Positions 27,471 to 36,079 of a stretch of 64,000 bases of DNA are shown here, one piece after another (position 1 is the first letter of the stretch; each line of letters opens with the position of its first letter). The DNA is taken from contig NZ_JNLE01000003.1 in assembly GCF_000702945.1 (NCBI RefSeq), positions 4,387,501 to 4,451,500 of the forward strand, written 5' to 3'. Made by a program: the position numbers and the translations under genes. Source of the DNA: Clostridium sp. KNHs205. GTDB lineage: Bacteria > Bacillota > Clostridia > Lachnospirales > Lachnospiraceae. Under the pieces are notes generated by a model. It was given only the letters and a program-made list of their open reading frames with translations, was not told where the DNA came from and did not search any database.

Positions 27471-29639
27471 TTATCGCTCCGCCGTAAATTCTACATCCCA
27501 AGCGGTTCCGTATTCCTCATAAACAACCCATCTTCCGCCTTCTAATACTGCTCCGGAGTCACCCTCTTCAGCATCTCTGCCTATCATCATGGATACTGTT
27601 GCATCAGAACCGCTGCTGCTGGTTATGGGAAGTGTAACAGGAAAACTGTCGTAGTTCATTGTTCTCTTCTCTAAATCAGTGGTTTTTCCGTTCTGGAACA
27701 TCTGGAACAGTACAATACCGCTGTCTCCCGGGTAATCAAAAGGATTTTCATCAATTGTTACAGAACCTGTATAGGAGGTCGGTCTTGAATCAGGTCCTAA
27801 ACTGATTACAAGGTCAATAGCAGTTCCTCTGGTCACTTCAGAGCCGCCGCTCTTACTCTGTCCCATTACCTTTCCTTTTGCATAAGTGTCAGAGTAATCC
27901 TCCGTAATACTTCCTTCTACCAGGTTATTTTCCTTTAACTTGGCGATGGCATCTGCTTTACTGAAGTCTCTTACATCCGGTACTACAACATTGGTCTTCT
28001 CAGGTCCCTTACTCATAATTAATATGATTGTATCTCCCTTTTTAACCGAAGTTCCTTTAACAGGTTCTGTTGAGATAACATTACCCTCAACAATATTATC
28101 ATCAAAAGCATATTCATGTTTTATTACAAGGCCGCTGTCAGTTAATGTCGTAGAAGCCTGACTATCACCTAGATTATATACATCAGGAAGAGGGAAGGTC
28201 TCCGGTCCCAAACTTACAACCAGCTTTACTTCACCGTCGCTGTCTATTTCAGCTTCTGAAGCCGGGTACTGTTCCATAACCATACCTTTTTCATATTTAT
28301 CGGAGGTCTTCTCATCTGTTGTAATCTGCAGATCCTCTGATTTCGCATACAGTCTCTTTTCAGCATCCGCTAAGGAATAGCCTACAACGGAAGGCATAAT
28401 AACAGTTGTAACTGCTTCATCTGTGGGTTCAGCGGAAGGTGTAACAGTAGCTGTTATTTCGTCTGACGGAAGATTGTTGTCTTTATTCCCCGGGAAGAGA
28501 TGGAATATATTTATGACAAAGAAAATAATCAAAATGACCAGTATAACACCGGCTACAATGGAACCGATAAATATAATCTTCTCCACTCTTGGATCAACCT
28601 GATCAATATCCTCCTCGTCCTCCTCTTTGGTTTTGGAATTCAAATTAGTCGAGGTATGCTTTAGGTCAGGGTTGGTATTGGTAGTTTTTCCTTCCAGATT
28701 TCCTGTATTTCTGCCAGGTTGGGTAGACGCAGTTTTAATGTGGCTTACTTCATCCTCTGAAATAGTTATGGTTGGTGAATCAGAGACACCTGCTGCCGGA
28801 ATCACTACAAAGTCCCCATTAGGATTAGAAATGGAACGCTTTAAATCCGTTATCAGTTCGGATGCTGATAGATACCTTCTCTCAGGTTTCTTCTGCATAC
28901 ATTTTTGAATTATCTTTTCAATACTTGGCGGTATGGACGGGTCAATCTCCCTTAAAGGAATAGCTTCCCCCTGTATGTGCAATAGAGCTACAGAAACTGT
29001 ATTGTCTCCGACAAAAGGCACTTCTCCGGACAACATTTCATACATGGTTATACCAAGTGAATAAATATCACTTTTCTCATCACTGTAGCCGCCTCTTGCC
29101 TGCTCCGGTGAAAGATAATGTACAGAACCCATTGCATTTGAGGTAATCGTATTGGAGTTGGTGGCTTTTGCAATACCGAAATCAGTAACCTTAACTTTAC
29201 CTTCTTTAGAAATAATGATATTCTGGGGTTTGATATCTCTATGGATAATATGATTTAAATGAGCCGCTTCCATACCCATTGCTATCTGTATGGCAATGCC
29301 CACAGCTTCTTTCACTTCCAGCTTACCTTTTCTTTCGACAAAGTGCTTTAAAGTGATACCCTCAACCAATTCCATTACAATATAATATAGGCCGTTATCT
29401 TCTCCTACATCATATACACTTACGATATTTGGGTGGGACAAACCTGCTGCAGATTGAGCTTCTCCTCTGAATTTCTTAACAAAATTCGTGTCATCACTGA
29501 ATTCCGGTTTAAGAACTTTAATAGCTACATAACGGTTTAACCGATGGCACTTGGCTTTATAAACATCTGCCATACCACCGGAACCTACTTTGTCTATTAT
29601 TTCGTAGCGGTCGCTGATATACATACCCGGTTTTAACAT
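27471..29639 (-). CDS. prkC: PASTA-domain Ser/Thr protein kinase (PrkC/Stk type)
   Basis: Membrane kinase sensing muropeptides or lipid II. The cytoplasmic kinase domain (about 1-270) has GSGGMADVYKAK, catalytic Lys41, HRDIKPQN (133-140), DFGIAKA and the activation loop TSNAMGSVHYLSPEQARGG. An acidic linker (EEDEEDIDQVDPRVE) precedes a single membrane helix near 353-380. Three PASTA domains follow between about 415 and 615 (PSVVGYSLADAEK, PDVYNLGDSQAS, PDVRDFSKADAIAK). The last ~110 residues form a beta-rich extracellular domain not seen in the shortest homologues. It follows prpC, the antagonist phosphatase, by 14 bp. Confidence 0.95.
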   Translation of the reverse strand: MLKPGMYISDRYEIIDKVGSGGMADVYKAKCHRLNRYVAIKVLKPEFSDDTNFVKKFRGEAQSAAGLSHPNIVSVYDVGEDNGLYYIVMELVEGITLKHFVERKGKLEVKEAVGIAIQIAMGMEAAHLNHIIHRDIKPQNIIISKEGKVKVTDFGIAKATNSNTITSNAMGSVHYLSPEQARGGYSDEKSDIYSLGITMYEMLSGEVPFVGDNTVSVALLHIQGEAIPLREIDPSIPPSIEKIIQKCMQKKPERRYLSASELITDLKRSISNPNGDFVVIPAAGVSDSPTITISEDEVSHIKTASTQPGRNTGNLEGKTTNTNPDLKHTSTNLNSKTKEEDEEDIDQVDPRVEKIIFIGSIVAGVILVILIIFFVINIFHLFPGNKDNNLPSDEITATVTPSAEPTDEAVTTVIMPSVVGYSLADAEKRLYAKSEDLQITTDEKTSDKYEKGMVMEQYPASEAEIDSDGEVKLVVSLGPETFPLPDVYNLGDSQASTTLTDSGLVIKHEYAFDDNIVEGNVISTEPVKGTSVKKGDTIILIMSKGPEKTNVVVPDVRDFSKADAIAKLKENNLVEGSITEDYSDTYAKGKVMGQSKSGGSEVTRGTAIDLVISLGPDSRPTSYTGSVTIDENPFDYPGDSGIVLFQMFQNGKTTDLEKRTMNYDSFPVTLPITSSSGSDATVSMMIGRDAEEGDSGAVLEGGRWVVYEEYGTAWDVEFTAER

Positions 29640-29653
29640 GTTCTCACCTCTTC

Positions 29654-30379
29654 TTACAATTTTAGCATAACCACGGAAATATTGTCTTTTCCGCCGTTTT
29701 CATTGGCTTTGTTTACAAGTTCCAAACAGGCACTTTCTATATCCTCATTATAACGATTCACAACTGACAGAATATCCATATCATCCATCATATTGGAAAG
29801 ACCGTCAGAGCACATTAGCACCACATCCTCAGGACTTAATTCCACCTCGAAGTAATCCGGTATTACTGACTCACCGGCTCCAAGTGCTCTTGTGATAATA
29901 TTCTTATTGGGATGAAAACGTGCTTTATCCCGTTCTATTTCACCGTTTCTCACCATTTCCTCAACGAAGGAATGATCCTCAGTAATCTGCTTTATGTTCT
30001 TATTCCTGATTAAATATAAGCGGCTGTCACCAATATTTGCTACATAAAGGTTGTTATTTATAACGGTTGCTACTACGAAGGTAGTTCCCATACCTTTTAA
30101 TTCTGGTTTTGAATCAGCTTCCTTTAACAGTCTCTCATTTGTTAACAGAATACCCTGGGAAATGGCTCCCACAGGTTGGCTGACCTCTGTTCTTTCGATT
30201 ATTTCAGTAAATGTCTCTACACAGAATCTGGAGGCATAATCGCCGGCATTGTGTCCTCCCACGCCATCGGCAACAATAAATAAATTCGGTAGTTCACCAA
30301 TTCCATCCTCATTGGCATAAACATAGTCCTGATTGACAAGCCTTGCTATTCCTGTATCTGTTATCGAAAATGATTTCAT
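29654..30379 (-). CDS. prpC: PP2C-type Ser/Thr phosphatase (Stp/PrpC)
   Basis: Metal-dependent phosphatase that reverses PrkC phosphorylation. PPM motifs are RLVNQDYVYAN near the start, FIVADGVGGHNAGDYASRFCVE, NIGDSRLYLIRN, DHSFVEEMVRNG, and VLMCSDGLSNMMDDMD. It ends with NGGKDNISVVMLKL, carrying the last metal-binding DN. At 241 residues it is the usual length. It is followed closely by prkC and preceded by rlmN, the standard Firmicute order. Confidence 0.96.
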   Translation of the reverse strand: MKSFSITDTGIARLVNQDYVYANEDGIGELPNLFIVADGVGGHNAGDYASRFCVETFTEIIERTEVSQPVGAISQGILLTNERLLKEADSKPELKGMGTTFVVATVINNNLYVANIGDSRLYLIRNKNIKQITEDHSFVEEMVRNGEIERDKARFHPNKNIITRALGAGESVIPDYFEVELSPEDVVLMCSDGLSNMMDDMDILSVVNRYNEDIESACLELVNKANENGGKDNISVVMLKL

Positions 30380-30408
30380 GTCTGCACCTCCTTAACTTCC
30401 TTTCGGTT

Positions 30409-31452
30409 TTAACCGGAAGTTTCTTCCATGTAACTTTTTCTTAATTGTCCACAGGCAGCGTCTATATCTGTTCCCATTTCTCTTCTAATAGTAACATTTA
30501 TTCCGTATTTTTCAAGTATTAATTTGAATTTATGGATACTTTCGACCTGTGATTGCTTGTAATTACGCTCTTTAATCGGGTTAACCGGAATAAGATTCAC
30601 GTGTGCATTTTTACCCTTTAACAGCTTTGCCAGTTCCTTTGCCTGCTCCTCTTTATCATTCTCTCCGGCTATCAGACTGTATTCGAAGGTCATTCGTCTG
30701 CCGGTTTTTTCGAAATAATAATCACAGGCTGCCAACACCTCAGCGATGGAATACCGGTTTGCTATGGGCATCAGCTCTTTTCTTGTTGTATCGTTTGAGG
30801 CATGGAGAGAGAGCGCCAGCGTTATTTGCAGCTCCTCATCCGCCAACTGCCTGATCCTATCTGCCAGTCCGCAGGTTGATACCGTTATGTTTCTCTGGCT
30901 GATATGAAGCCCCTTATCATCTGTTAAAATCTTAATGAAGGAAACCAGATTGTCGTAATTATCAAGGGGTTCCCCCGTTCCCATAACCACCACATTAGAA
31001 ACTCTTTCACCGGTTATCCTCTGTACCATATATATCTGATTCAACATTTCAGAAGCAGTGAGATTTCTCTCAAAGCCATTTAATGTCGAGGCACAGAATC
31101 TGCAGCCCATCTTACAGCCCACCTGGGAGGAGATGCATACACTGTTTCCGTGATGATATTTCATAAGTACACATTCTAAAAGGTTTCCATCCTCTAACTG
31201 AAATAAGAACTTAGAGGTTTCACCGGTTTTAGAAGTAAGGGTCCTGACAAGGGTCAGCTTCTTAAGGTCGGCATTCTCCGTCAGGTATGTCCTCAAAGTC
31301 TTAGAAACGTTAGTCATCTCTTCAAAATCCCAGGCCAGTTTTACATGCAGCCATTCGTATATTTGTGAAGCTCTGAAAGGTTTCTCACCGGCTTTTGTTA
31401 TAAAGCTCTTTAATTCCTCCAGATTTAAGGATTTTATATCTGTTTTGTCCAT
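30409..31452 (-). CDS. rlmN: Dual-specificity 23S rRNA A2503 / tRNA A37 methyltransferase RlmN
   Basis: Radical SAM enzyme methylating C2 of adenosine 2503 in 23S rRNA. The cluster motif CKMGCRFCAST is present, with GEPLDNYDNLVSFI and the C-terminal catalytic cysteine in DIDAACGQLRKSY. The helical N-terminus (FRASQIYEWLHVK) is typical. Start is ATG 31452, five bases after GAGG; the ATG at 31530 lies inside the tandem repeat array and would add 26 residues translated from repeat sequence. Length is 347 residues, normal. It is separated from rsmB by the ~560-bp hairpin array, an unusual break in this operon. Confidence 0.96.
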   Translation of the reverse strand: MDKTDIKSLNLEELKSFITKAGEKPFRASQIYEWLHVKLAWDFEEMTNVSKTLRTYLTENADLKKLTLVRTLTSKTGETSKFLFQLEDGNLLECVLMKYHHGNSVCISSQVGCKMGCRFCASTLNGFERNLTASEMLNQIYMVQRITGERVSNVVVMGTGEPLDNYDNLVSFIKILTDDKGLHISQRNITVSTCGLADRIRQLADEELQITLALSLHASNDTTRKELMPIANRYSIAEVLAACDYYFEKTGRRMTFEYSLIAGENDKEEQAKELAKLLKGKNAHVNLIPVNPIKERNYKQSQVESIHKFKLILEKYGINVTIRREMGTDIDAACGQLRKSYMEETSG

Positions 31453-31465
31453 TTTAACCTCTTTC

Positions 31466-32029
31466 GTGAATATCAAAGCTTGATTTGATATTCCTGAATC
31501 CGTAGTTGAAAAAATGCCTTTGGTTTTCAACTATCCTCTACGTGAATATCAAATCTTCGATTTGATATTCCTGAATTTGTAGTTGAAAAACGCTTTTGGT
31601 TTTCAACTATCCTCTACGTGAATATCAAATCTTCGATTTGATATTCCTGAATTTGTAGTTGAAAAACGCTTTTGGTTTTCAACTATCCTCTACGTGAATA
31701 TCAAATCTTCGATTTGATATTCCTGAATTTGTAGTTGAAAAACGCTTTTGGTTATTCAACTATCCTCTACGTGAATATCAAATCTTCGATTTGATATTCC
31801 TGAATTTGTAGTTGAAAAACGCTTTTGGTTTTTCAACTATCCTCTACGTGAATATCAAATCTTCGATTTGATATTCCTGAATTTGTAGTTGAAAACGCTT
31901 TTGGTTTTCAACTATCCTCTACGTGAATATCAAATCTTCGATTTGATATTCCTGAATTTGTAGTTGAAAACGCTTTTGGTTTTCAACTATCCTCTACGTA
32001 AATATCAAATCATCGATTTGATATTCCTG
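31466..32029 (-). repeat. Tandem array of ~76-bp double-hairpin units between rsmB and rlmN
   Basis: Seven full units and a terminal half unit start at 31466, 31542, 31618, 31694, 31771, 31848, 31923 and 31998 (periods 76, 76, 76, 77, 77, 75, 75). Each unit holds hairpin A, GAATATCAAATC paired to GATTTGATATTC around a 3-base loop, and hairpin B, TAGTTGAAAA paired to TTTTCAACTA around about 9 bases. Differences between units are mostly length changes in A or T runs of hairpin B. Both outermost copies of hairpin A carry substitutions confined to the loop region, so pairing is retained. The array fills the space from the last codons of rsmB to 13 bases before the rlmN start. The period is not a multiple of three, so it encodes no repetitive protein. 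Confidence 0.95.
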
Positions 32030-33392
32030 TTTTTTTAAGCCTTGCCATAAAAAAACCGTCTGTATTGTGTATTCCGGGTATTAATTGTAAATACCCCTTC
32101 TCTTTTGTTTCAGAACTGATACTTTCCGGAAGGAATTTCTCAATACTCTCTAATTGAAATGGAAAATTCTTAACGAACCATTCAACATTATCCAGATTTT
32201 CATCCTTATTAACGGTACAGGTGCTATATATCAAGATTCCTTCCTCTTTAACATACCGGCTGACTGTCGTTAAAATTTCTCGTTGCAGCTTGACCAGTTC
32301 CTTTTGTTTTTCTACCGTCATATTATACTTTATGTCAGGTTTCTTTCCTATAACACCAAGTCCTGAACAAGGCAGGTCGGCAATCACGATATCCGCTTTC
32401 CCAATACTTTCCCCGTCCAGCTCTTTGGCATCCATACAGCGTGCTGTTATGTTGTGAAAGCCCATTCTGGCAATGTTCTCATTGATGAGGGCCACCTTAT
32501 ATTCTGTAAGGTCCCTGGCATCTACTTTACCTGTACCATTGAGAAGATCTGCCGCATGTAGGGCTTTACCACCCGGTGCCGCACAGACATCAATAATATA
32601 ATCACCAGCTTTTATGCCGGAAATAAGCCCTATAAGCATGGAACTCTCATCCTGTACCGTAAATCTTCCTTCAGTGAAGGCTTTGATTGTATCCATGGTT
32701 TCATAGTCAGACAGCTTCAGAGCCGTATCATTATAATCGCCCTTTGCTGCTGTTATATTTTCTTTCTGCAATATCTCTAATAATTCCTCTGTGGTATTAA
32801 CAGACTGATTGACCCTTACAGTAGTTCCTCTGCTCTCTTCAAACTGAGCTGAAAGCATAGCTTTTACTGTCTCATAAGAGTATTCCTCAAGCCATTTCTC
32901 AATCATCCATCGAGGTGTTGAATAAGCCACTTCCAGAAATCCTATCCGGTCCTTCTTCTCGAGAGCATGGTAATCTTCTTTGGTATTTCTGGCTATATTT
33001 CTAAGTACTCCGTTAATAAAACCAGAAAGGCTCTTAAATCCCCGTTTTCCAGCCAGCTTAACTGCCTCATTGCAGACAGCGCTGTCCGGAACCTGATTCA
33101 TATATTTTAACTGATAGACAGAAAGACGAAGAAGGGTCCTTATCAACGGCTTCATTTTCCCGACTTTTACACTGGAATAACTGTTGATATAAAAGTCCAG
33201 GGTTAACAGCCTCTCAAGGGTCCCCTCCACCAGTCTGGTTATAAAGCTTCTGTCCTGTTTGGTAAGATCAGAATGTGTTTTTAAAGTTCTGTTAAGAAGC
33301 GTATGGCTGAAATCTCCCTTTTCCAGAATCTCTATGAGTATATCCAGAGCAATTTCCCTGGTATTTCTTGTAACCACTTTAGCATCAGTCAC
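32010..33392 (-). CDS. rsmB: 16S rRNA (cytosine(967)-C(5))-methyltransferase RsmB
   Basis: SAM-dependent methyltransferase with an N-terminal NusB-like RNA-binding domain (REIALDILIEILEKGDFSHTLL...). The catalytic domain includes YIIDVCAAPGGKALHAADLL, DLPCSGLGVIGKKPDIKYN and the catalytic Cys in YSTCTVNKDENLDNV. At 460 residues it is normal. The final codons (GISNR and TGA) are encoded by the last copy of the hairpin repeat array, and the TGA depends on a base that differs from the other copies. The start overlaps the yugP-like stop by 8 bp, so translation is coupled. Confidence 0.95.
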   Translation of the reverse strand: MTDAKVVTRNTREIALDILIEILEKGDFSHTLLNRTLKTHSDLTKQDRSFITRLVEGTLERLLTLDFYINSYSSVKVGKMKPLIRTLLRLSVYQLKYMNQVPDSAVCNEAVKLAGKRGFKSLSGFINGVLRNIARNTKEDYHALEKKDRIGFLEVAYSTPRWMIEKWLEEYSYETVKAMLSAQFEESRGTTVRVNQSVNTTEELLEILQKENITAAKGDYNDTALKLSDYETMDTIKAFTEGRFTVQDESSMLIGLISGIKAGDYIIDVCAAPGGKALHAADLLNGTGKVDARDLTEYKVALINENIARMGFHNITARCMDAKELDGESIGKADIVIADLPCSGLGVIGKKPDIKYNMTVEKQKELVKLQREILTTVSRYVKEEGILIYSTCTVNKDENLDNVEWFVKNFPFQLESIEKFLPESISSETKEKGYLQLIPGIHNTDGFFMARLKKTGISNR

Positions 33393-34086
33393 GGTTATTG
33401 CCTCCGAATATTCTAATTAACCTTAGCAGCTGCAGAACGGATGCCGCTGCACCTGCAACATAGGTAAGCGCTGCAGCGCCAAGAACTTTCTTTGTTATTT
33501 GCACCTCTTCACCATATAGAATCCCTGAATCATCCAATATCCTCACCGCCCTCCTGGAAGCGTTAAACTCAACAGGCAAGGTTACGATCTGGAATAATAC
33601 CGCAAAGGAAAAGAGTATGATTCCGGCATAGATTAATGTCTGGGACATACTTAAGAAAACCCCTAAAATAATCAAAGGCCAGGAAATCTTCGAACCAAAA
33701 TTTGCAAGAGGTACGATAGCAGTTCTCAGACGAAGGGGTACATAACCATGCTGGTGCTGGATGGCATGACCGCACTCATGGGCGGCAACACCAATAGCTG
33801 CTACTGAGGAATCACCGTATACACTGTCAGACAATCTCAGCACTTTATTTGACGGATCATAATGATCCGTTAATTTACCGTCTATGTGTTCTATGGTAAC
33901 GTCATAGATACCTGCCTGATTTAAGATTCGCTGGGCCGCCTGGGCTCCTGTCATTCCTGACAGGCTTCTGACAGCAGAGTATTTGCGGAAGGTTAAATTC
34001 ACTAAAGCTGAGGCACCCAGTACAAGTACGGCACCTATTATAACCAAAATATATGTGGGATCCAGTCTGTAAAAATATGGAAACAT
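33385..34086 (-). CDS. YugP-type membrane zinc metallopeptidase
   Basis: Membrane-embedded zinc peptidase of the COG2738/YugP family; substrate unknown. It has a signal-anchor helix (ILVIIGAVLVLGASALV), the zinc motif HECGH at residues 103-107 within GVAAHECGHAIQHQHGYVPLR, and further helices around LPVEFNASRRAVRILDD, the conserved second half of the family. Length 233 residues is normal. GGAGG lies seven bases before the ATG. It is placed between fmt and rsmB, the common clostridial arrangement, overlapping rsmB by 8 bp. Confidence 0.92.
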   Translation of the reverse strand: MFPYFYRLDPTYILVIIGAVLVLGASALVNLTFRKYSAVRSLSGMTGAQAAQRILNQAGIYDVTIEHIDGKLTDHYDPSNKVLRLSDSVYGDSSVAAIGVAAHECGHAIQHQHGYVPLRLRTAIVPLANFGSKISWPLIILGVFLSMSQTLIYAGIILFSFAVLFQIVTLPVEFNASRRAVRILDDSGILYGEEVQITKKVLGAAALTYVAGAAASVLQLLRLIRIFGGNNRD

Positions 34087-34171
34087 ATCAATTCCTCCTT
34101 TTCTAAAACAGTTACAACATCAGACACTCTGGTAAAAGTATCTGTCTGTTATGGCAACTGCTCTTTAGACT

Positions 34172-35101
34172 TTATTGCAAAACAATATTTGCTTTTACTT
34201 CATATCCCCTCAAAAAGCTTTCTACAGTCATCCTTTTCTTTCCCTCTAACTGCAATTCTTTTACAGCAAGAATACCATCCCCTGTCTGAACCAATATGGC
34301 ATCTTTCCTTACTGCGATAATTTCACCTGGTACGCCATTTTCTTGCGCAGGCTCAACATCTGCATCCCAGATCTTAAGCATTTTCCCTTCAAGGGAAGTA
34401 TAAGCACTGGGCCATGGATTCAATCCCCTGATAAGTCTTTCAATCTTAACAGCCGGCTGGGAGAAATCAATATGCCCCAGAGATTTGTCAAGAATCCTTG
34501 CATAGATTGAATTACTGTCCCCCTGTTTGGTTCTTGTTGCTCTTCCGGCTTCGATATCAGCCAGTGCCTGAATCAATAAAGGCCCTGCTGCTTCTGCCAG
34601 CTTATCATGCAACGTTCCAAAGGTCTCTTTGGGTGAAAGAGTAATCTCTTTTTTGCTGATCATATCACCGGTATCAATTCCCTCATCCATATGCATAATT
34701 GTAATACCGGTTTTTTCTTCTCCTTCAATAATACTCCATTGAATAGGTGCTGATCCCCTGTATTTAGGAAGTAAAGATGCATGTACATTAATACAGCCGA
34801 ATTTCGGAAGATCCAAAATAACCTTTGAAAGGATTTGTCCAAAGGCTGCTACAACAATCACATCCGGATTTAACTGCTTCAGAACCTCAATAAATTCCGG
34901 TTCCTTCACCCGTCTTGGCTGATATACCGGTATGTTAAGACTTAATGCCATTTCTTTCACTGCCGGAAATTGCACCTGATTGCCTCTTCCCTTAGGCTTA
35001 TCCTGCTGTGTTACAGCAGCTATAATCGTATGACCGGCTTCATGAAGAGATTTTAAGATAACCGCTGCAATCTCCGGTGTTCCCATATAAACAATATTCA
35101 T
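34172..35101 (-). CDS. fmt: Methionyl-tRNA formyltransferase
   Basis: Formylates initiator Met-tRNA using 10-formyl-THF. It begins MNIVYMGTPEIAAVILKSL, with the formyl-transfer motif INVHASLLPKYRGSAPIQWSIIEG containing the catalytic Asn and His, followed by TGITIMHMDEGIDTGDMI with the catalytic Asp. The C-terminal domain has RGLNPWPSAYTSLEGKMLKIW. Length 309 is normal. AAAGGAG precedes the ATG. It follows def, whose product removes the formyl group after translation, with a 13-bp gap. Confidence 0.97.
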   Translation of the reverse strand: MNIVYMGTPEIAAVILKSLHEAGHTIIAAVTQQDKPKGRGNQVQFPAVKEMALSLNIPVYQPRRVKEPEFIEVLKQLNPDVIVVAAFGQILSKVILDLPKFGCINVHASLLPKYRGSAPIQWSIIEGEEKTGITIMHMDEGIDTGDMISKKEITLSPKETFGTLHDKLAEAAGPLLIQALADIEAGRATRTKQGDSNSIYARILDKSLGHIDFSQPAVKIERLIRGLNPWPSAYTSLEGKMLKIWDADVEPAQENGVPGEIIAVRKDAILVQTGDGILAVKELQLEGKKRMTVESFLRGYEVKANIVLQ

Positions 35102-35114
35102 GTTTGGTACTCCT

Positions 35115-35588
35115 TTATTCTTCGGTAATGGAATGAAGCTCTCCGATAACCTTATCTACATACAGCTCGCCATTTAAATGATCGATCTCATGGCAAAGAG
35201 CCCTTGCCAACAATTCTGTTCCTTCTACTATAATCTCTTCCATATTTTCATTCAGGGCTTTTACCTTGGCATAGTTGGGTCTCTTTACTACCCCTGATTT
35301 TCCGGGAACACTAAGGCAGCCTTCTTCACCCACCTGCTCACCCTCAGTTTCTAATATTTCAGGATTTATAAGTATTATAGGCGAATCACCGTCTTCTGAA
35401 ACATCAATAACGATAAGACGTTTCAAAATACCCACCTGAGGGGCTGCAAGACCCACACCGAAAGCGTCATACATGGTATCTATCATATCCTGAATCAAAG
35501 TCTTAATTTTCGGAGTCATTTCCGTAATTTCTTTTGCTCTCTTATTTAAGATGGAATCTCCGATTTTTCTAATATTGCGAATTGCCAT
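35115..35588 (-). CDS. def: Peptide deformylase
   Basis: Metal-dependent hydrolase removing N-formyl groups from new proteins. All three motifs are visible: [10 protein letters not shown] (motif I), EGCLSVPG with the metal-binding Cys (motif II), and HEIDHLNG with two His ligands and the catalytic Glu (motif III). I use ATG 35588 ([11 protein letters not shown]), the family start, about nine bases after GAGAGG; earlier ATGs at 35594 and 35621 are poorly spaced or lack a site. The product is 157 residues. Between it and priA lies a 270-bp palindromic element. Confidence 0.96.
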   Translation of the reverse strand: MAIRNIRKIGDSILNKRAKEITEMTPKIKTLIQDMIDTMYDAFGVGLAAPQVGILKRLIVIDVSEDGDSPIILINPEILETEGEQVGEEGCLSVPGKSGVVKRPNYAKVKALNENMEEIIVEGTELLARALCHEIDHLNGELYVDKVIGELHSITEE

Positions 35589-35737
35589 TTCCATTATCCT
35601 CTCTTTTAAGCTATAAAACAAGTTTTAATAAGTTAATCTAACCTTCTAATTCAATTATAAAAATGCAAGAATTAACGAATTTTATTTATTACGTAAAAAC
35701 ATGTTTTATCTTATATTATATATTAATAATTAAAGTG

Positions 35738-36010
35738 CCACTCCCATATTTCCCTTTCGTGTACAGGCAAATTGTGCAAACCAGAAAAACAAATGCGCCT
35801 ATGAAAAGGCATTAGAAGTCCTTTTCTCTGGAAACTTTGTGCTATCTTCTCAAACAGATTGTTTGAGCGCAGCGAGTTATCTGTTTGAGAAGATGCAAAG
35901 CACAAAATTTCCAGAGAATTAGGACTTCTTATGCCTTGGAATTGAAGCAGGGGTTTTTCTGGTTTGTGCAATTTGCCGTCCCCTTGTGAAAAACTCCCCC
36001 TTCGCCACTT
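35738..36010. repeat. Long palindromic intergenic element (element D)
   Basis: A ~270-bp inverted repeat fills most of the priA-def gap. Arms pair over long stretches with small mismatches, for example AAGTCC / GGACTT, TCTCTGGAAA / TTTCCAGAGA and ATCTTCTCAAACAGAT / ATCTGTTTGAGAAGAT. The tip is TGTTTGAGC-GCA-GCGAGTT (35860-35878). The outermost bases AAGTG ... CACTT are also inverted. No coding potential or transposase is seen, and no target-site duplication is obvious. A half copy is at 45688-45804. It could be a non-autonomous mobile palindrome or a strong bidirectional terminator. Confidence 0.85.
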
Positions 36011-36079
36011 CAATCAAAAACTACCGTTAATAAATAATTTTAAGATACCCCTTTATTTTACCTATTTTTATACCGAAAA

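Noticed and set aside
31466..32029. CRISPR array
   Set aside because: The units follow each other without unique spacers, the period is about 76 bp of near-identical sequence, and no cas genes are present.
35723..36013. Open reading frame of 96 codons on the minus strand
   Set aside because: It runs through the palindromic element D, has no ribosome site, and its composition follows the inverted repeat rather than protein coding.
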